A stretch of DNA of 64,000 nt from Pseudomonas sp. CFII64 (GCF_000416235.1 NZ_ATLO01000011.1:58737-122736); one strand, 5' to 3'. Shown: positions 8,971-18,085, numbered from the stretch's first letter. Made by a program: numbers and translations. Notes: a model not told the origin generated them from the sequence alone.

Positions 8971-9285
8971 ATGTCCCGCCAAACAGCACAGAATGCCCAG
9001 GAAATTTTGATGAACGACTTTCAAATCCTGGTCGCAGACACGGAAAAGCTGCTCAGCCATACCGCCTCACTGGCAGGCGAACAGGCAGACGAGTTGCGTG
9101 GGCAGATTCAGGAAAGCTTGTCGCGGGCTCGCGAGACTCTGAAAATTACTGAAGAGTCGCTGCGCGAGCGCGGCCAGGCTGCGGTAGTGGCTACCGAAGA
9201 TTATGTCCAGACCAATCCATGGCAATCGGTCGGCATCGCTGCCGGCGTTGGTTTCCTGATCGGCCTGCTGGCTACAAGGCGCTAA
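8971..9285 (+). CDS. DUF883 (ElaB/YqjD-like) membrane-anchored protein
   Basis: 104 residues: a long amphipathic helical region (residues 10-75, rich in Glu/Arg/Gln) followed by a short C-terminal membrane anchor (SVGIAAGVGFLIGLLATRR). This matches the ElaB/YqjD family, whose E. coli members are C-tail-anchored ribosome-associated proteins of stationary phase. GGAGAA precedes the ATG. It is followed by a DUF1469 gene 5 bases later and a third small gene, paralleling E. coli yqjD-yqjE-yqjK. Confidence 0.9.
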   Translation: MSRQTAQNAQEILMNDFQILVADTEKLLSHTASLAGEQADELRGQIQESLSRARETLKITEESLRERGQAAVVATEDYVQTNPWQSVGIAAGVGFLIGLLATRR

Positions 9286-9290
9286 CGGCT

Positions 9291-9680
9291 ATGGCTTTGG
9301 GAACGGAATCCGGTCCTGAACAGGACCAAACCTCATCGCCACGGCGATTGGGCGCGGCTTTCCTGGGTCTGCTGCACAGCCACGTCGAGCTGTTTGGCAT
9401 AGAACTGCAGGAACAGAAAGCTCGCACCTTGAGCCTCCTTTTGTTCGCGGGCCTTGCTCTGGTTTTCGCGCTGCTGCTGTTGACCGGGCTTTCGGCTTTA
9501 TTGCTGATCGTGCTGTGGGACAGCTATCGGCTGGCCGGCATCATCGGTCTGTGCGTGTTCTACACCCTGGCCGCGCTGTTTTGTGCGATGCGTTTAAAAG
9601 CCGCCATATTCGACGAGTCCTCGCCATTCAACGCGACCCTCGAAGAACTGGCCAATGACCGTGAGCGACTGATGCCATGA
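9291..9680 (+). CDS. DUF1469 / holin-superfamily-III membrane protein (YqjE-like)
   Basis: 129 residues with two adjacent hydrophobic segments around residues 45-95 (LSLLLFAGLALVFALLLLTG and IIGLCVFYTLAALFCAMRL), as in YqjE. Despite the database name there is no phage context. The ATG at 9291 lies 5 bases after the DUF883 stop; the longer frame from 9219 would overlap that gene. The next gene overlaps its stop by 4 bases, so all three are probably co-translated. Confidence 0.88.
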   Translation: MALGTESGPEQDQTSSPRRLGAAFLGLLHSHVELFGIELQEQKARTLSLLLFAGLALVFALLLLTGLSALLLIVLWDSYRLAGIIGLCVFYTLAALFCAMRLKAAIFDESSPFNATLEELANDRERLMP

Positions 9681-10018
9681 GCGTGCCCGAATCTCATCAA
9701 AAGCATACTCGCCGTGAACTGCAAAAAGCCCTGATCCGCCTGCGCATGGAAATGCACCGCCAGGAAATCCGCCAGGAATCGAGCCAACTGCTGCAGCCGC
9801 TGCGCCGCGTGCGTGGCATGACGCAGAACTGGCAAGGCACTCTGGGCATTAAACATGCGCCGCTCTGGGGTATGGGTGTTGTAACACTGCTGGGTTTTCT
9901 CAGTGGTAAAGGCGCCAAAAGCGGTCGCAGCGGTGGCTTCAGTCGGATTGTGAAGCTGGGCGTCAGCCTGCTCCCCGTCATCCGTCTCGCTCTGCAAGGC
10001 CCACCACGCAAACACTGA
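9677..10018 (+). CDS. Small basic protein, third gene of yqjDE-type operon
   Basis: 113 residues, not recognised as a named family. The N-terminal half is highly charged and helical (many Arg/Glu/Gln); a hydrophobic stretch follows (WGMGVVTLLGFLSG, residues ~56-69), and the C-terminus is basic. It overlaps the upstream gene by ATGA, which implies translational coupling. By position it corresponds to E. coli yqjK; sequence similarity cannot be judged here. Confidence 0.75.
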   Translation: MSVPESHQKHTRRELQKALIRLRMEMHRQEIRQESSQLLQPLRRVRGMTQNWQGTLGIKHAPLWGMGVVTLLGFLSGKGAKSGRSGGFSRIVKLGVSLLPVIRLALQGPPRKH

Positions 10019-10083
10019 TGGCATATTGACGCAAGGCTGCACCCGTTTGGCTGCATTCTTGCAACAGTCTGCAACAGCTACTG

Positions 10084-10124
10084 AAGCGTCCATTCACGGC
10101 TCTGCCCTGGATGGACGCTTTTTG
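10084..10124 (+). terminator. Rho-independent terminator of the yqjDE-type operon
   Basis: A 10-bp stem (AAGCGTCCAT / ATGGACGCTT, arms 10084-10093 and 10111-10120) with a 17-base loop runs into TTTTTG. It separates the trio from the EAL gene. Confidence 0.85.
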
Positions 10125-10173
10125 TTTGACCGACAAAAAAATTTCCAGCATTGAACTCTACTAAGGAGGCCAT

Positions 10174-11337
10174 GTGATCGATGGGCAACCACTTGCCAGC
10201 TTTCAGCCGTTCATCGATACCGCTACTGGCCGTATTGCTGGTGTTGAAGCCTTGGGCCGTTTGCGTCAAAGCGATAATCGACTGACGTCAGTTGGCCCGT
10301 TGTTCGCCGATCCGAGGATGCCCGGCACCGAGTTGCGGCGCCTGGACCGAATCATCCGCGACAATGCACTAAGCCGGCTCCATGAGGCCCCGGATGACTG
10401 GTTCCTGAGCCTGAACATTTCCCCACGATGGATCAGCCGCCTGAGACCCGATCAGGCGTTGCCCAGCCTCAAACAGTTGAAAAAGCACGGTATCGCGCCA
10501 GACAGAATCGTGTTCGAGATCACCGAACTGGGTGGCAACAGTCAACGCCTTGCGGAGGTCGTCAGCCGTTACCGTGAAGCGGGAGCAAGGATCGCCATTG
10601 ATGATTTCGGTGCCGGTTATTCGCAACTGGATCGCGTGCTGGCCTTGCAACCGGACATCCTCAAGCTCGACATGCGCCTGTTCCAGGCTGCCGCGCGCGG
10701 CGGGCCGAGCAGTGATGTGGTCAAGGCACTGGCGCAAATGGCCGAGAAAACCGGTTGCTGGATCATCGCCGAAGGCGTTGAAACCGAGGCTGAACTGCAT
10801 TTTGCGCTGGAGTGCGGCTCGCGCTATGTGCAAGGGTTCCTGTTCGCCCAGGGCGAGCATGATTTCTTCCGGGCCGATGCATTTGTCGCGCAATTCGCCG
10901 AATTACGGGATCGTTATGTGCTGCGCAAGGTGGCCGAACGCGCCAGGCTGATGAGCCTGCGTCAGCAACTGACCACCTTGATGTCGATCCTGCAGCGCTG
11001 GGACGAAAACCAGAGCCCCGTCAGCGATCTGCCAAAACTGCTCGACTACCCCTGGCTGCTGCGTTTCTATCAATGTGACCGCCACGGCACGCAACTCACG
11101 CCAAACCTCGAATGGCGCAACGGCGCCTGGCACTCGGACGCTAAATATCTGGGGCATAACTGGTCATGGCGCCCGTATTTCTACCACTTGCTGGCTGAAG
11201 GATGGCATGAGCGACGCCTGAGCCTGTCGAACACTTACCGCGACGCTACCAGCAATCAGTATTGCCTGACTGCAGGTCAGTTCTTCGACAATGGTCAACG
11301 CTTGCTGCTCATTGATGTGGATGCCGCAGGAATGTAG
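10174..11337 (+). CDS. EAL-domain cyclic-di-GMP phosphodiesterase
   Basis: 387 residues. The EAL domain covers residues ~5-235 and keeps the catalytic set: EALGRL (residues 25-30), LNISPRW, FEITEL, IDDFGAGYS, LKLDMRL, AEGVETEAEL and VQGFLFAQ. It should hydrolyse c-di-GMP to pGpG. The remaining ~145 residues are a second domain rich in Trp/Tyr (YPWLLRFYQCD..., WSWRPYFYHLLAEGWHERR) that resembles the partner domain of EAL proteins lacking a GGDEF and may be a ligand sensor. The start is GTG, chosen because AAGGAGG sits just upstream; the overlapping ATG at 10172 stops at once. Confidence 0.9.
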   Translation: MIDGQPLASFQPFIDTATGRIAGVEALGRLRQSDNRLTSVGPLFADPRMPGTELRRLDRIIRDNALSRLHEAPDDWFLSLNISPRWISRLRPDQALPSLKQLKKHGIAPDRIVFEITELGGNSQRLAEVVSRYREAGARIAIDDFGAGYSQLDRVLALQPDILKLDMRLFQAAARGGPSSDVVKALAQMAEKTGCWIIAEGVETEAELHFALECGSRYVQGFLFAQGEHDFFRADAFVAQFAELRDRYVLRKVAERARLMSLRQQLTTLMSILQRWDENQSPVSDLPKLLDYPWLLRFYQCDRHGTQLTPNLEWRNGAWHSDAKYLGHNWSWRPYFYHLLAEGWHERRLSLSNTYRDATSNQYCLTAGQFFDNGQRLLLIDVDAAGM

Positions 11338-11414
11338 ACCGATACCCACCTGCCGCTTGCTGTCAGCGTCGTGAAACGGGAAGCTAGGCGCACTTAATCT
11401 ATGGAGTGCGAGCC

Positions 11415-12746
11415 TTGGACTGGCAAACCCTGCTCAACCGCGAACGTCTTGGCAAACCGCTGCACAGCCCCGAAGAATTGGGGCGCAGTCCTTTTCACAA
11501 GGATCACGACCGGATCATCTTCTCCGGGGCGTTTCGCCGCCTCGGGCGCAAGACCCAGGTGCATCCCGTATCGAGCAACGACCATATCCATACCCGCCTG
11601 ACCCATTCGCTGGAAGTCAGCTGCGTCGGTCGCTCGCTGGGCATGCGTGTCGGTGAAACCTTGCGCAGCGCCCTGCCCGACTGGTGCGACCCGGGTGATC
11701 TGGGCATGGTCATCCAGTCGGCCTGCCTGGCCCACGATATCGGCAACCCGCCGTTTGGCCATTCTGGCGAAGATGCGATCCGCAACTGGTTCAATCAGGC
11801 AGCCGGGCGCGGCTGGCTGGATGCAATGAGCGCAGTCGAGCGCGATGACTTCCTTAATTTCGAGGGCAATGCCCAGGGTTTTCGGGTTCTGACCCAGCTG
11901 GAATATCACCAGTTCGATGGTGGCACGCGCCTGACCTACGCCACGCTGGGCACGTACCTGAAATACCCCTGGACCGCGCGACATGCCGACTCCCTGGGTT
12001 ACAAAAAACACAAGTTCGGCTGCTACCAGAGCGAGCTGCCGATTCTGGAACAGATCGCCCACAAACTGGGCTTGCCGCAACTTGAGGAACAACGCTGGGC
12101 ACGCCATCCGCTGGTGTACCTGATGGAAGCCGCCGATGACATCTGCTATGCCTTGATCGATCTGGAGGACGGGCTGGAGATGGATCTGCTGGACTATGCC
12201 GAAGTCGAGGGCTTGCTGTTGAGCCTGGTGGGCGATGATTTGCCGGACACCTATCGTCAGCTCGGCCCGGACGACTCGCGAAGACGCAAACTGGCCATTC
12301 TGCGCGGCAAGGCCATCGAACACCTGACCAACGCTGCGGCGCGGGCGTTCGTCGAGCAGCAGGACGCATTGCTGGCCGGCACGCTCAGTGGCGATCTGGT
12401 CGAACACATGCATGGCCCGGCAAAGCGCTGCGTGCTGGATGCCAAGGACATGGCGCGCAAGAAAATCTTCCAGGACAAGCGCAAGACCCTGCACGAGATC
12501 GGCGCCTACACCACGCTTGAGATTCTCCTCAACGCATTTTGCGGCGCGGCAGTGGAACAGTTCGGCGGACGCACGCCGTCGTTCAAGCATCGACGCATTC
12601 TCGATCTGATGGGCAACAGCGCACCCGATCCACATGCGCCACTGCATGCATCATTCCTGCGCATGATCGACTTCATTGCCGGGATGACCGACAGCTATGC
12701 CAGTGAAATGGCCAGGGAGATGACCGGGCGTTCGAGCCCCATGTAA
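11415..12746 (+). CDS. dgt: Deoxyguanosinetriphosphate triphosphohydrolase-like protein
   Basis: An HD-superfamily dNTP triphosphohydrolase (dNTP to deoxynucleoside plus triphosphate). The HD metal ligands are visible in THSLEVS (residues ~58-64) and in [17 protein letters not shown] (~102-118). The start is uncertain: a GTG at 11406 gives 446 residues, but the TTG at 11415 gives [13 protein letters not shown]..., 443 residues, the usual family length, with GGAG at a better distance. It is a single-gene unit followed by a large inverted repeat. Confidence 0.9.
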   Translation: MDWQTLLNRERLGKPLHSPEELGRSPFHKDHDRIIFSGAFRRLGRKTQVHPVSSNDHIHTRLTHSLEVSCVGRSLGMRVGETLRSALPDWCDPGDLGMVIQSACLAHDIGNPPFGHSGEDAIRNWFNQAAGRGWLDAMSAVERDDFLNFEGNAQGFRVLTQLEYHQFDGGTRLTYATLGTYLKYPWTARHADSLGYKKHKFGCYQSELPILEQIAHKLGLPQLEEQRWARHPLVYLMEAADDICYALIDLEDGLEMDLLDYAEVEGLLLSLVGDDLPDTYRQLGPDDSRRRKLAILRGKAIEHLTNAAARAFVEQQDALLAGTLSGDLVEHMHGPAKRCVLDAKDMARKKIFQDKRKTLHEIGAYTTLEILLNAFCGAAVEQFGGRTPSFKHRRILDLMGNSAPDPHAPLHASFLRMIDFIAGMTDSYASEMAREMTGRSSPM

Positions 12747-12756
12747 GACGCCGAGG

Positions 12757-12795
12757 GATGCCATCCCACGCGTTGCCAAACGGCGGGATGGCATC
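12757..12795. terminator. Inverted repeat downstream of dgt, probable terminator
   Basis: An 11-bp perfect stem (GATGCCATCCC / GGGATGGCATC, arms 12757-12767 and 12785-12795) with a 17-base loop, 11 bases after the dgt stop. No long T-run follows, so it may be a weak or Rho-assisted terminator or an mRNA end stabiliser. Confidence 0.6.
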
Positions 12796-13040
12796 TCCTC
12801 GGATCATTTCAGCACCAGCACGCGCAGGATGCGCATCAAAACTTCAGAATTGTCCTACACACATACCGGAAAGACCCTATCGCTTGGGTGCTGGCACTAA
12901 CCAATAATCCCGCCACTTTGATTGCCACTACTGGCACATCTCCCATTGGTCCAATAGCCACCGCCGATGCCGTTCGAAGGCTGCCGGTCCGCCTCGATTC
13001 GCACCCGCGTTGCGCCAGCACGCTGCCGGAAGCTCCTCCC

Positions 13041-13439
13041 ATGTTTAAACACAACTTGCGCATCCTGCTGGTGGAGGATCATCCGTTTCAACTGATCGCC
13101 ACGCAGATACTGCTCAACAATCAAGGGTATTTCCTGCTTACCCCCGTCCTGACAGCTACCGAGGCACTGGAAGCCATGATGCGCACTCCCAAACCCTACG
13201 ACCTGCTGCTCTGCGACCAGGGTCTGCCGGATTTCCAGGGCCTGGACCTGATTGAACGGGCCCACGAACGGGGCTTCGTCCGCCGCGCCATACTCCTCAG
13301 CGGACTGGGCAACAGCCAGTTGCACGCGCTTGAACAGATGGCAGTCGAACGCGGCCTTCCGTTGTTGGGCTGCCTGAGCAAACCCCTGCACGGCCCCGAT
13401 CTGTGCCGCATGCTCGATGCCGACCTCCCCGACGCATGA
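13041..13439 (+). CDS. Stand-alone receiver-domain response regulator
   Basis: 132 residues forming one REC domain and nothing else: acidic pocket VEDHP (residues 11-15), phospho-acceptor Asp in LLLCDQGLPD near residue 57, and the conserved Lys in CLSKPL near the C-terminus. There is no output domain. The ATG at 13041 fits the family N-terminus; the frame is open for 51 more codons without family similarity. It lies just upstream of a BvgA/EvgA-like regulator and a hybrid kinase, so it may be a phosphate sink or shuttle for that relay. Confidence 0.85.
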   Translation: MFKHNLRILLVEDHPFQLIATQILLNNQGYFLLTPVLTATEALEAMMRTPKPYDLLLCDQGLPDFQGLDLIERAHERGFVRRAILLSGLGNSQLHALEQMAVERGLPLLGCLSKPLHGPDLCRMLDADLPDA

Positions 13440-13534
13440 TTGAGCCACACGCCGAAAGCGACAGCAGATAAGAGATACAGTAGATGGCCAGGCAATCTTC
13501 CGGTAAATGCTGTAGTTAAACAGCTTTTAGTTTG

Positions 13535-13548
13535 CAGGAAATTTCCTA
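13535..13548. promoter_or_regulatory. Candidate BvgA-type inverted heptad, distal
   Basis: The core AGGAAATTTCCT (13536-13547) is a perfect palindrome. It is two abutting heptads, CAGGAAA and TTTCCTA. BvgA of Bordetella binds inverted TTTCCTA-like heptads, and the gene downstream encodes a BvgA/EvgA-class regulator, so autoregulation is plausible. Confidence 0.55.
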
Positions 13549-13663
13549 ACCGAAATAAACAAGGCATTTTTTAATAACCGAATTAGCACGACAGGTTGTT
13601 GATAATTTAAACACTAACGCCACGAAAAATGGGCGCTGACGTACTCCAATACTTTAATTGTTG

Positions 13664-13677
13664 TAGGACATTTCCTA
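13664..13677. promoter_or_regulatory. Candidate BvgA-type inverted heptad, proximal
   Basis: TAGGACA followed directly by TTTCCTA, 129 bases downstream of the distal copy, about 90 bases before the regulator's start, and abutting a TATATA run. One base departs from perfect symmetry. Confidence 0.55.
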
Positions 13678-13767
13678 TATATACCCTGCAGCGCAGTCTG
13701 TTCATGGGCCTGCTTGAACATCTGAGCTAAGGTGCGCGCTTTCTTCGCAGCTTGTATGGATTGAATC

Positions 13768-14394
13768 ATGAACTCAGTTTTTATCATCGACGATCACCCG
13801 GTTATTCGCCTTGCCGTTCGAATGCTCCTGGAAAACGAAAATTATCAAGTGGTGGGTGAAACCGATAACGGTGTGGATGCCATGCAGATGGTCCGCGAAT
13901 GCATGCCGGACCTGATCATCCTCGACATCAGCATCCCCAAGCTCGATGGCCTGGAAGTGCTGGCCCGGTTCAATGCGATGGGTCTGCATTCGAAAATTCT
14001 GGTCCTGACTTCGCAGACCCCCAGCCTCTTCGCCATCCGGTGCATGCAATCGGGTGCAGCAGGCTATGTCTGCAAACAGGAAGACCTCAGCGAACTCCTC
14101 AGCTCAGTGAAAGCCGTATTATCCGGCTACAATTACTTTCCGAGTCAGGCGCTCACCAAAGCCACCGGCGAAAACGGCCAACCCAGCGAAATCGAACTGT
14201 TCAAGTTGGTGAATGATCGCGAATTGATGGTATTGCAGCTGTTCGCTCAGGGCCGTACCAATAAAGAAATCGCCAAAGGAATGTTTCTCAGTAATAAGAC
14301 CGTGAGCACTTACAAAACACGCCTGATGCAAAAGCTCAGGGTTAAAACCTTGGTAGAACTTATCGAGATGGCAAAACGCAACGAGCTCGTGTGA
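13768..14394 (+). CDS. LuxR/NarL-family response regulator, BvgA/EvgA-like
   Basis: 208 residues: REC domain (residues 1-120) with acidic pocket IIDDHP, phospho-acceptor Asp in LIILDISIPKLDGLEVL (near residue 52) and Lys in the VCKQED region; then a LuxR-type HTH (residues ~142-205: LVNDRELMVLQLFAQGRTNKEIAKGMFLSNKTVSTYKTRLMQKL). The length and the ISIPKLDGLEVL / HSKILVLTSQ wording are those of BvgA/EvgA regulators, which receive phosphate from BvgS/EvgS-type hybrid kinases. Such a kinase follows immediately. Confidence 0.93.
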   Translation: MNSVFIIDDHPVIRLAVRMLLENENYQVVGETDNGVDAMQMVRECMPDLIILDISIPKLDGLEVLARFNAMGLHSKILVLTSQTPSLFAIRCMQSGAAGYVCKQEDLSELLSSVKAVLSGYNYFPSQALTKATGENGQPSEIELFKLVNDRELMVLQLFAQGRTNKEIAKGMFLSNKTVSTYKTRLMQKLRVKTLVELIEMAKRNELV

Positions 14395-14402
14395 GGGACC
14401 GG

Positions 14403-16082
14403 ATGTCCACGCGCATTAAACATTGTTTGATATGGGTCGCCTGTGTCTGCGTCAGCTGGAGCGCCCAGGCGATTCCGGCTGACGGTGAATCCTACCGCCT
14501 GCTGAGTCGCTCCAGTCCCGGACACATGGATGTCAATCTGGACAAGGCTCAGTGGCAGTGGGTACACGAAAAGCGAGAGCTGATCCTCGGTACTTCTGCC
14601 CCTGACTACCCACCCTTCGACCTGACCCAATCAGGTCGAGAGTACGAAGGGTTCACCGCCGACTACGCCGGAATCATCTCTGTGGCACTGGACCTGCCCG
14701 TCAAGGTTCAGCGCTTTGATTCCAGGGATTCGGCCATCACCGCCCTCAAGGAAGGCAAAATCGATCTGCTCGGCAGCGCAAACGGTTTTGAAGCAACAGA
14801 TGGCAGTCTCAAGCTGTCGACACCTTATGCAGTGGATCAACCGGTTCTGGTGACGCGCGTCGGCGAGAAGCGCGCGCTGAACCAGGGCCTGGAGGGCATG
14901 CGCCTGAGCATGGTCTATCACTACCTGCCGGAATCCAGTGTGAAGGCGCTCTACCCGGGGGCGACCCTGAAAACCTATCCCTCCTTCCAGAGCGCCATCA
15001 ACGCCGTGGCTTTCAATCAGGCCGACGTGTTTCTTGGCGACACCATTTCCACCCAGTACCTGATCAACAAGGGCTATCTGAATAACGTGCAGATGGCCAA
15101 CTTCGGCAAGCATGAGGCCAATGGTTTCAGTTTTGCAGTACGCAACGACGGTACGCCCTTGCTGCACATCCTCAATCAAACCCTCAAGTCCATCAGCGTC
15201 GATGAGCGCATCGCGATCTCCCGACGCTGGGGGGCTGACGATCTGATGCTGACCGATCAGAAACTGCAACTGACCCAGCGTGAGGAACGCTGGATCGCAC
15301 AACACCCTACGGTGCGCGTGATTATCAATGAATCCTATGCCCCGCTGACGTTCTTCGATGCCAATGGCAATTTCCGCGGCATCACCGCCGACCTGCTGGA
15401 ACTGGTACGCCTGCGCACCGGACTTCGCTTCGAAGTCAGCCGTTCCCAAAGCCTGTCCGACATGCTGAACCGGGTCAGCCAGGGTCAGGCCGACATGATC
15501 GGAGCGCTGATCCCCAGTGAGGAGCGCGAAGACCAGCTGAGTTTCAGTCGTCCTTACGTCGACAACTCATTCGTGCTGGTGACGCGCAAATGGCCGGACA
15601 ACCCACCCCGACTTGAGCAACTCAACGGCAAACGAGTGGCGATCAACGTGGGCAGCCCACTCACGGCTTACCTGCGGGACAACTTCCCGGAGATCGTCCC
15701 CATTGAAGTGGACAACCCTTCCCAGGCGCTGGACATGCTGGCCCAAGGGCGAGTCGAAGGCGCGATCACCTCATTGCTGATCGCCAATTATTTTCTTTCT
15801 TCAGGTGTATTCGAGGACCGCCTGCAAATGACGGCGACTGTTGGCAACGAGCCGGCACTGATCTCCATGGCCACCTCGCGCAAGGCCACTGAACTGAGCG
15901 CCATTCTCGACAAGGCGCTGTCGAGCATCGCCCCGCAGGATCTGGCAGTCATCAACAACCGCTGGCGCTCGTACACCCCGGCCGGAGGCAATTGGCACGA
16001 CTATCAGCGCCAGATCTATCAGATCCTCATTGGGGCCGGTCTGCTGTTGCTCGGTTCACTGGCCTGGAATGCCTACACATGA
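14403..16082 (+). CDS. BvgS/EvgS-like sensor, periplasmic and membrane part (split gene)
   Basis: This frame encodes a signal peptide (MSTRIKHCLIWVACVCVSWS...), two tandem periplasmic solute-binding (Venus flytrap) domains (about residues 50-285 and 300-540) and one membrane helix (IYQILIGAGLLLLGSLAW), then stops. BvgS/EvgS proteins continue from this helix into PAS, kinase, receiver and Hpt domains; here those lie in the next frame, whose ATG overlaps this stop (ATGA at 16079-16082). A one-base loss or two-base gain between TAC (16074-16076) and ATC (16082-16084) would explain the break. As it stands this would be a membrane-anchored double SBP with no cytoplasmic output. ATG 14403 has GAGGGA upstream; a GTG at 14391 is possible. 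Confidence 0.85.
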   Translation: MSTRIKHCLIWVACVCVSWSAQAIPADGESYRLLSRSSPGHMDVNLDKAQWQWVHEKRELILGTSAPDYPPFDLTQSGREYEGFTADYAGIISVALDLPVKVQRFDSRDSAITALKEGKIDLLGSANGFEATDGSLKLSTPYAVDQPVLVTRVGEKRALNQGLEGMRLSMVYHYLPESSVKALYPGATLKTYPSFQSAINAVAFNQADVFLGDTISTQYLINKGYLNNVQMANFGKHEANGFSFAVRNDGTPLLHILNQTLKSISVDERIAISRRWGADDLMLTDQKLQLTQREERWIAQHPTVRVIINESYAPLTFFDANGNFRGITADLLELVRLRTGLRFEVSRSQSLSDMLNRVSQGQADMIGALIPSEEREDQLSFSRPYVDNSFVLVTRKWPDNPPRLEQLNGKRVAINVGSPLTAYLRDNFPEIVPIEVDNPSQALDMLAQGRVEGAITSLLIANYFLSSGVFEDRLQMTATVGNEPALISMATSRKATELSAILDKALSSIAPQDLAVINNRWRSYTPAGGNWHDYQRQIYQILIGAGLLLLGSLAWNAYT

Positions 16083-18085
16083 TCATGCGGCGCCAGATCA
16101 AACAGCGCGAACGGGCCGAGCGTGCACTGAGCGATCAATTCGAGTTCATGAGCGCCCTGGTCAACGGCACTCCGCATCCTATCTATGTGCGTGATCGCGA
16201 AGGGCTGCTGCGCATGTGCAACGACAGCTATCTGGAAGCATTCTCGGCGCGGCGCGAAGACATCCTCAACAAAACCGTCACCGAAGGCATTCTCAGTGAT
16301 ATCGACGAAGCCCACGAATATGCCGCCGACTACAAACGGGTGATGGCCAGCAGCACTCCGCTGATCCTCGACCGCACGCTGCATATCGGTGATCGACATC
16401 TGACGATCTATCACTGGATCCTGCCGTTCCGGGATTCGGTGGGTGAGGTGCAGGGCGTCATCGGTGGCTGGATCGACATCAGCGAGCGCCGCCAGCTGAT
16501 CGAGGAACTTCGCACGGCCAAGGATCAGGCCGATGACGCCAATCGCGCCAAGAGCACCTTTCTGGCGACCATGAGCCATGAAATACGCACCCCGATGAAC
16601 GCGGTAATCGGCATGCTCGAACTGGCCCTGCGCCGCGCTGACCAGGGTCAGCTGGATCGGCCGGCCATTGAGGTTGCCTACGGCTCGGCCAAGGATCTGC
16701 TGGAGCTTATCGGTGACATCCTGGATATCGCGCGCATCGAGTCTGGACGCTTGACCCTGAGTCCGGAGCGGGCAAATCTGCGCCAGCTGGTCGAGTCGGT
16801 ATTTCGTGTCTTCGACGGTCTGGCCCGGCAAAAAAGCCTCGGCCTGTTGCTCGACCTGGACCCCGGCATCAACACGGATGTGCTGATCGATCCGCTGCGT
16901 TTCAAACAAATTCTGTCCAATCTCGTCAGCAACGCGATCAAGTTCACCGAGCAGGGTCAGGTGAAAATCAGCCTGCAGACCGATACCAGCCCGGACCCAC
17001 AACAGCTGCGGCTGCACGTGCTGATCCAGGACAGCGGCATCGGCATCAGCGCAGAAGATCAGCAGCGGCTGTTCGAGCCTTTCGCCCAGGCCGAGAACAC
17101 CGGTCAGCAGGCACGGACCGGCGCCGGACTAGGGCTGGTGATCTGCCGTCACCTGTGCGAAATGATGGGCGGCACCTTGACCCTCAGCAGTGAGCCCGGC
17201 GACGGCACACAGATCCACATGACCTTTGATCTGACGACCCTGGAGCCGCTGGAAATCGCCGCGCCGACCAAGGAAGCCCCACCACGGGAAACGGCTGCGC
17301 TGGACATTCTCATCGTCGACGATCATCCCGCCAATTGCATGCTGCTGTGTCAGCAGCTCGAATTTCTCGGTCATCACTGCTCGACTGCCGAACACGGTGC
17401 CCAAGGGCTTGAGCTCTGGTTGCCAGGACAGTTCGACCTGGTAATCGCTGACTGCAACATGCCGGTGATGAATGGCTACGACCTGACTCGCGCGATCCGT
17501 AACCACGAGCAGGACAAGGGGCGCCCGCGCTGCACGATATGGGGTTTCACCGCCAATGCTCAGCCGGAAGAGAAGCAGCGCTGTCGGGATGCGGGCATGG
17601 ACGACTGCCTGTTCAAGCCCATCAGCCTCAAAGCGCTCAACGAGCGACTGGACAAGCTCCAGCCTCACGACCGTCAGCGCGCCGACTTATCAGCTCCCGA
17701 AGTGTTCGATATGGGCAGCGTCAGCCTGTTGACCGGTGATCGTCCTGATAGCGTTCGGCGACTGCTGGCGCAACTCCTGCTCAGTTGCGAGCAGGATCGC
17801 GAAGAACTCACACGCCTGCAAGCCGCGACGAATCAGGCAGATATTCGTCAGATGGCGCACAAGATCAAAGGCGCGGCGCGGATCATCCGGGCGGTTCGGG
17901 TCATCGACAGATGTGAGGCGCTGGAAGATGCCTACGGCGAGGACGAGCCCGTTGAGATCATTGAGGCGTGCCAGTCGGCCTTGGGCGCTGCGATGAGTGT
18001 TCTGGAGACAGCCTTGCGCAACGCGCTTCACCTGACAGATGAACCGGACCAGCGCAATGGGGAAAACGAGGACATCCACGACTAG
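16079..18085 (+). CDS. BvgS/EvgS-like hybrid histidine kinase, cytoplasmic part (split gene)
   Basis: 668 residues starting right after the membrane helix of the preceding frame (MIMRRQIKQRERAERALSDQ). Domains: linker coiled coil; PAS (residues ~25-140, with GTPHPIYVRDREG); HisKA with phospho-His in FLATMSHEIRTPMNAVIGM (~160-180); ATPase with the G-boxes DSGIGIS and GAGLGLVICRHL; receiver with Asp in LVIADCNMPVMNGYDL (~460); and C-terminal Hpt with His in RQMAHKIKGAARI (~592). All phosphorelay residues are intact. Without its own membrane segment it would be cytosolic unless ribosomes shift frame or re-initiate to couple it to the upstream product. Confidence 0.88.
   Translation: MIMRRQIKQRERAERALSDQFEFMSALVNGTPHPIYVRDREGLLRMCNDSYLEAFSARREDILNKTVTEGILSDIDEAHEYAADYKRVMASSTPLILDRTLHIGDRHLTIYHWILPFRDSVGEVQGVIGGWIDISERRQLIEELRTAKDQADDANRAKSTFLATMSHEIRTPMNAVIGMLELALRRADQGQLDRPAIEVAYGSAKDLLELIGDILDIARIESGRLTLSPERANLRQLVESVFRVFDGLARQKSLGLLLDLDPGINTDVLIDPLRFKQILSNLVSNAIKFTEQGQVKISLQTDTSPDPQQLRLHVLIQDSGIGISAEDQQRLFEPFAQAENTGQQARTGAGLGLVICRHLCEMMGGTLTLSSEPGDGTQIHMTFDLTTLEPLEIAAPTKEAPPRETAALDILIVDDHPANCMLLCQQLEFLGHHCSTAEHGAQGLELWLPGQFDLVIADCNMPVMNGYDLTRAIRNHEQDKGRPRCTIWGFTANAQPEEKQRCRDAGMDDCLFKPISLKALNERLDKLQPHDRQRADLSAPEVFDMGSVSLLTGDRPDSVRRLLAQLLLSCEQDREELTRLQAATNQADIRQMAHKIKGAARIIRAVRVIDRCEALEDAYGEDEPVEIIEACQSALGAAMSVLETALRNALHLTDEPDQRNGENEDIHD

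Larger units (their letters stand above)
13440..13767. other. AT-rich regulatory region of the LuxR-type regulator
   Basis: A 328-base gap that is clearly lower in GC than its surroundings between about 13500 and 13690. It holds two BvgA-type inverted heptads (annotated separately) and a TATATA run at 13678-13683 that could be a -10 element. No ORF or RNA gene was recognised. Confidence 0.6.
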
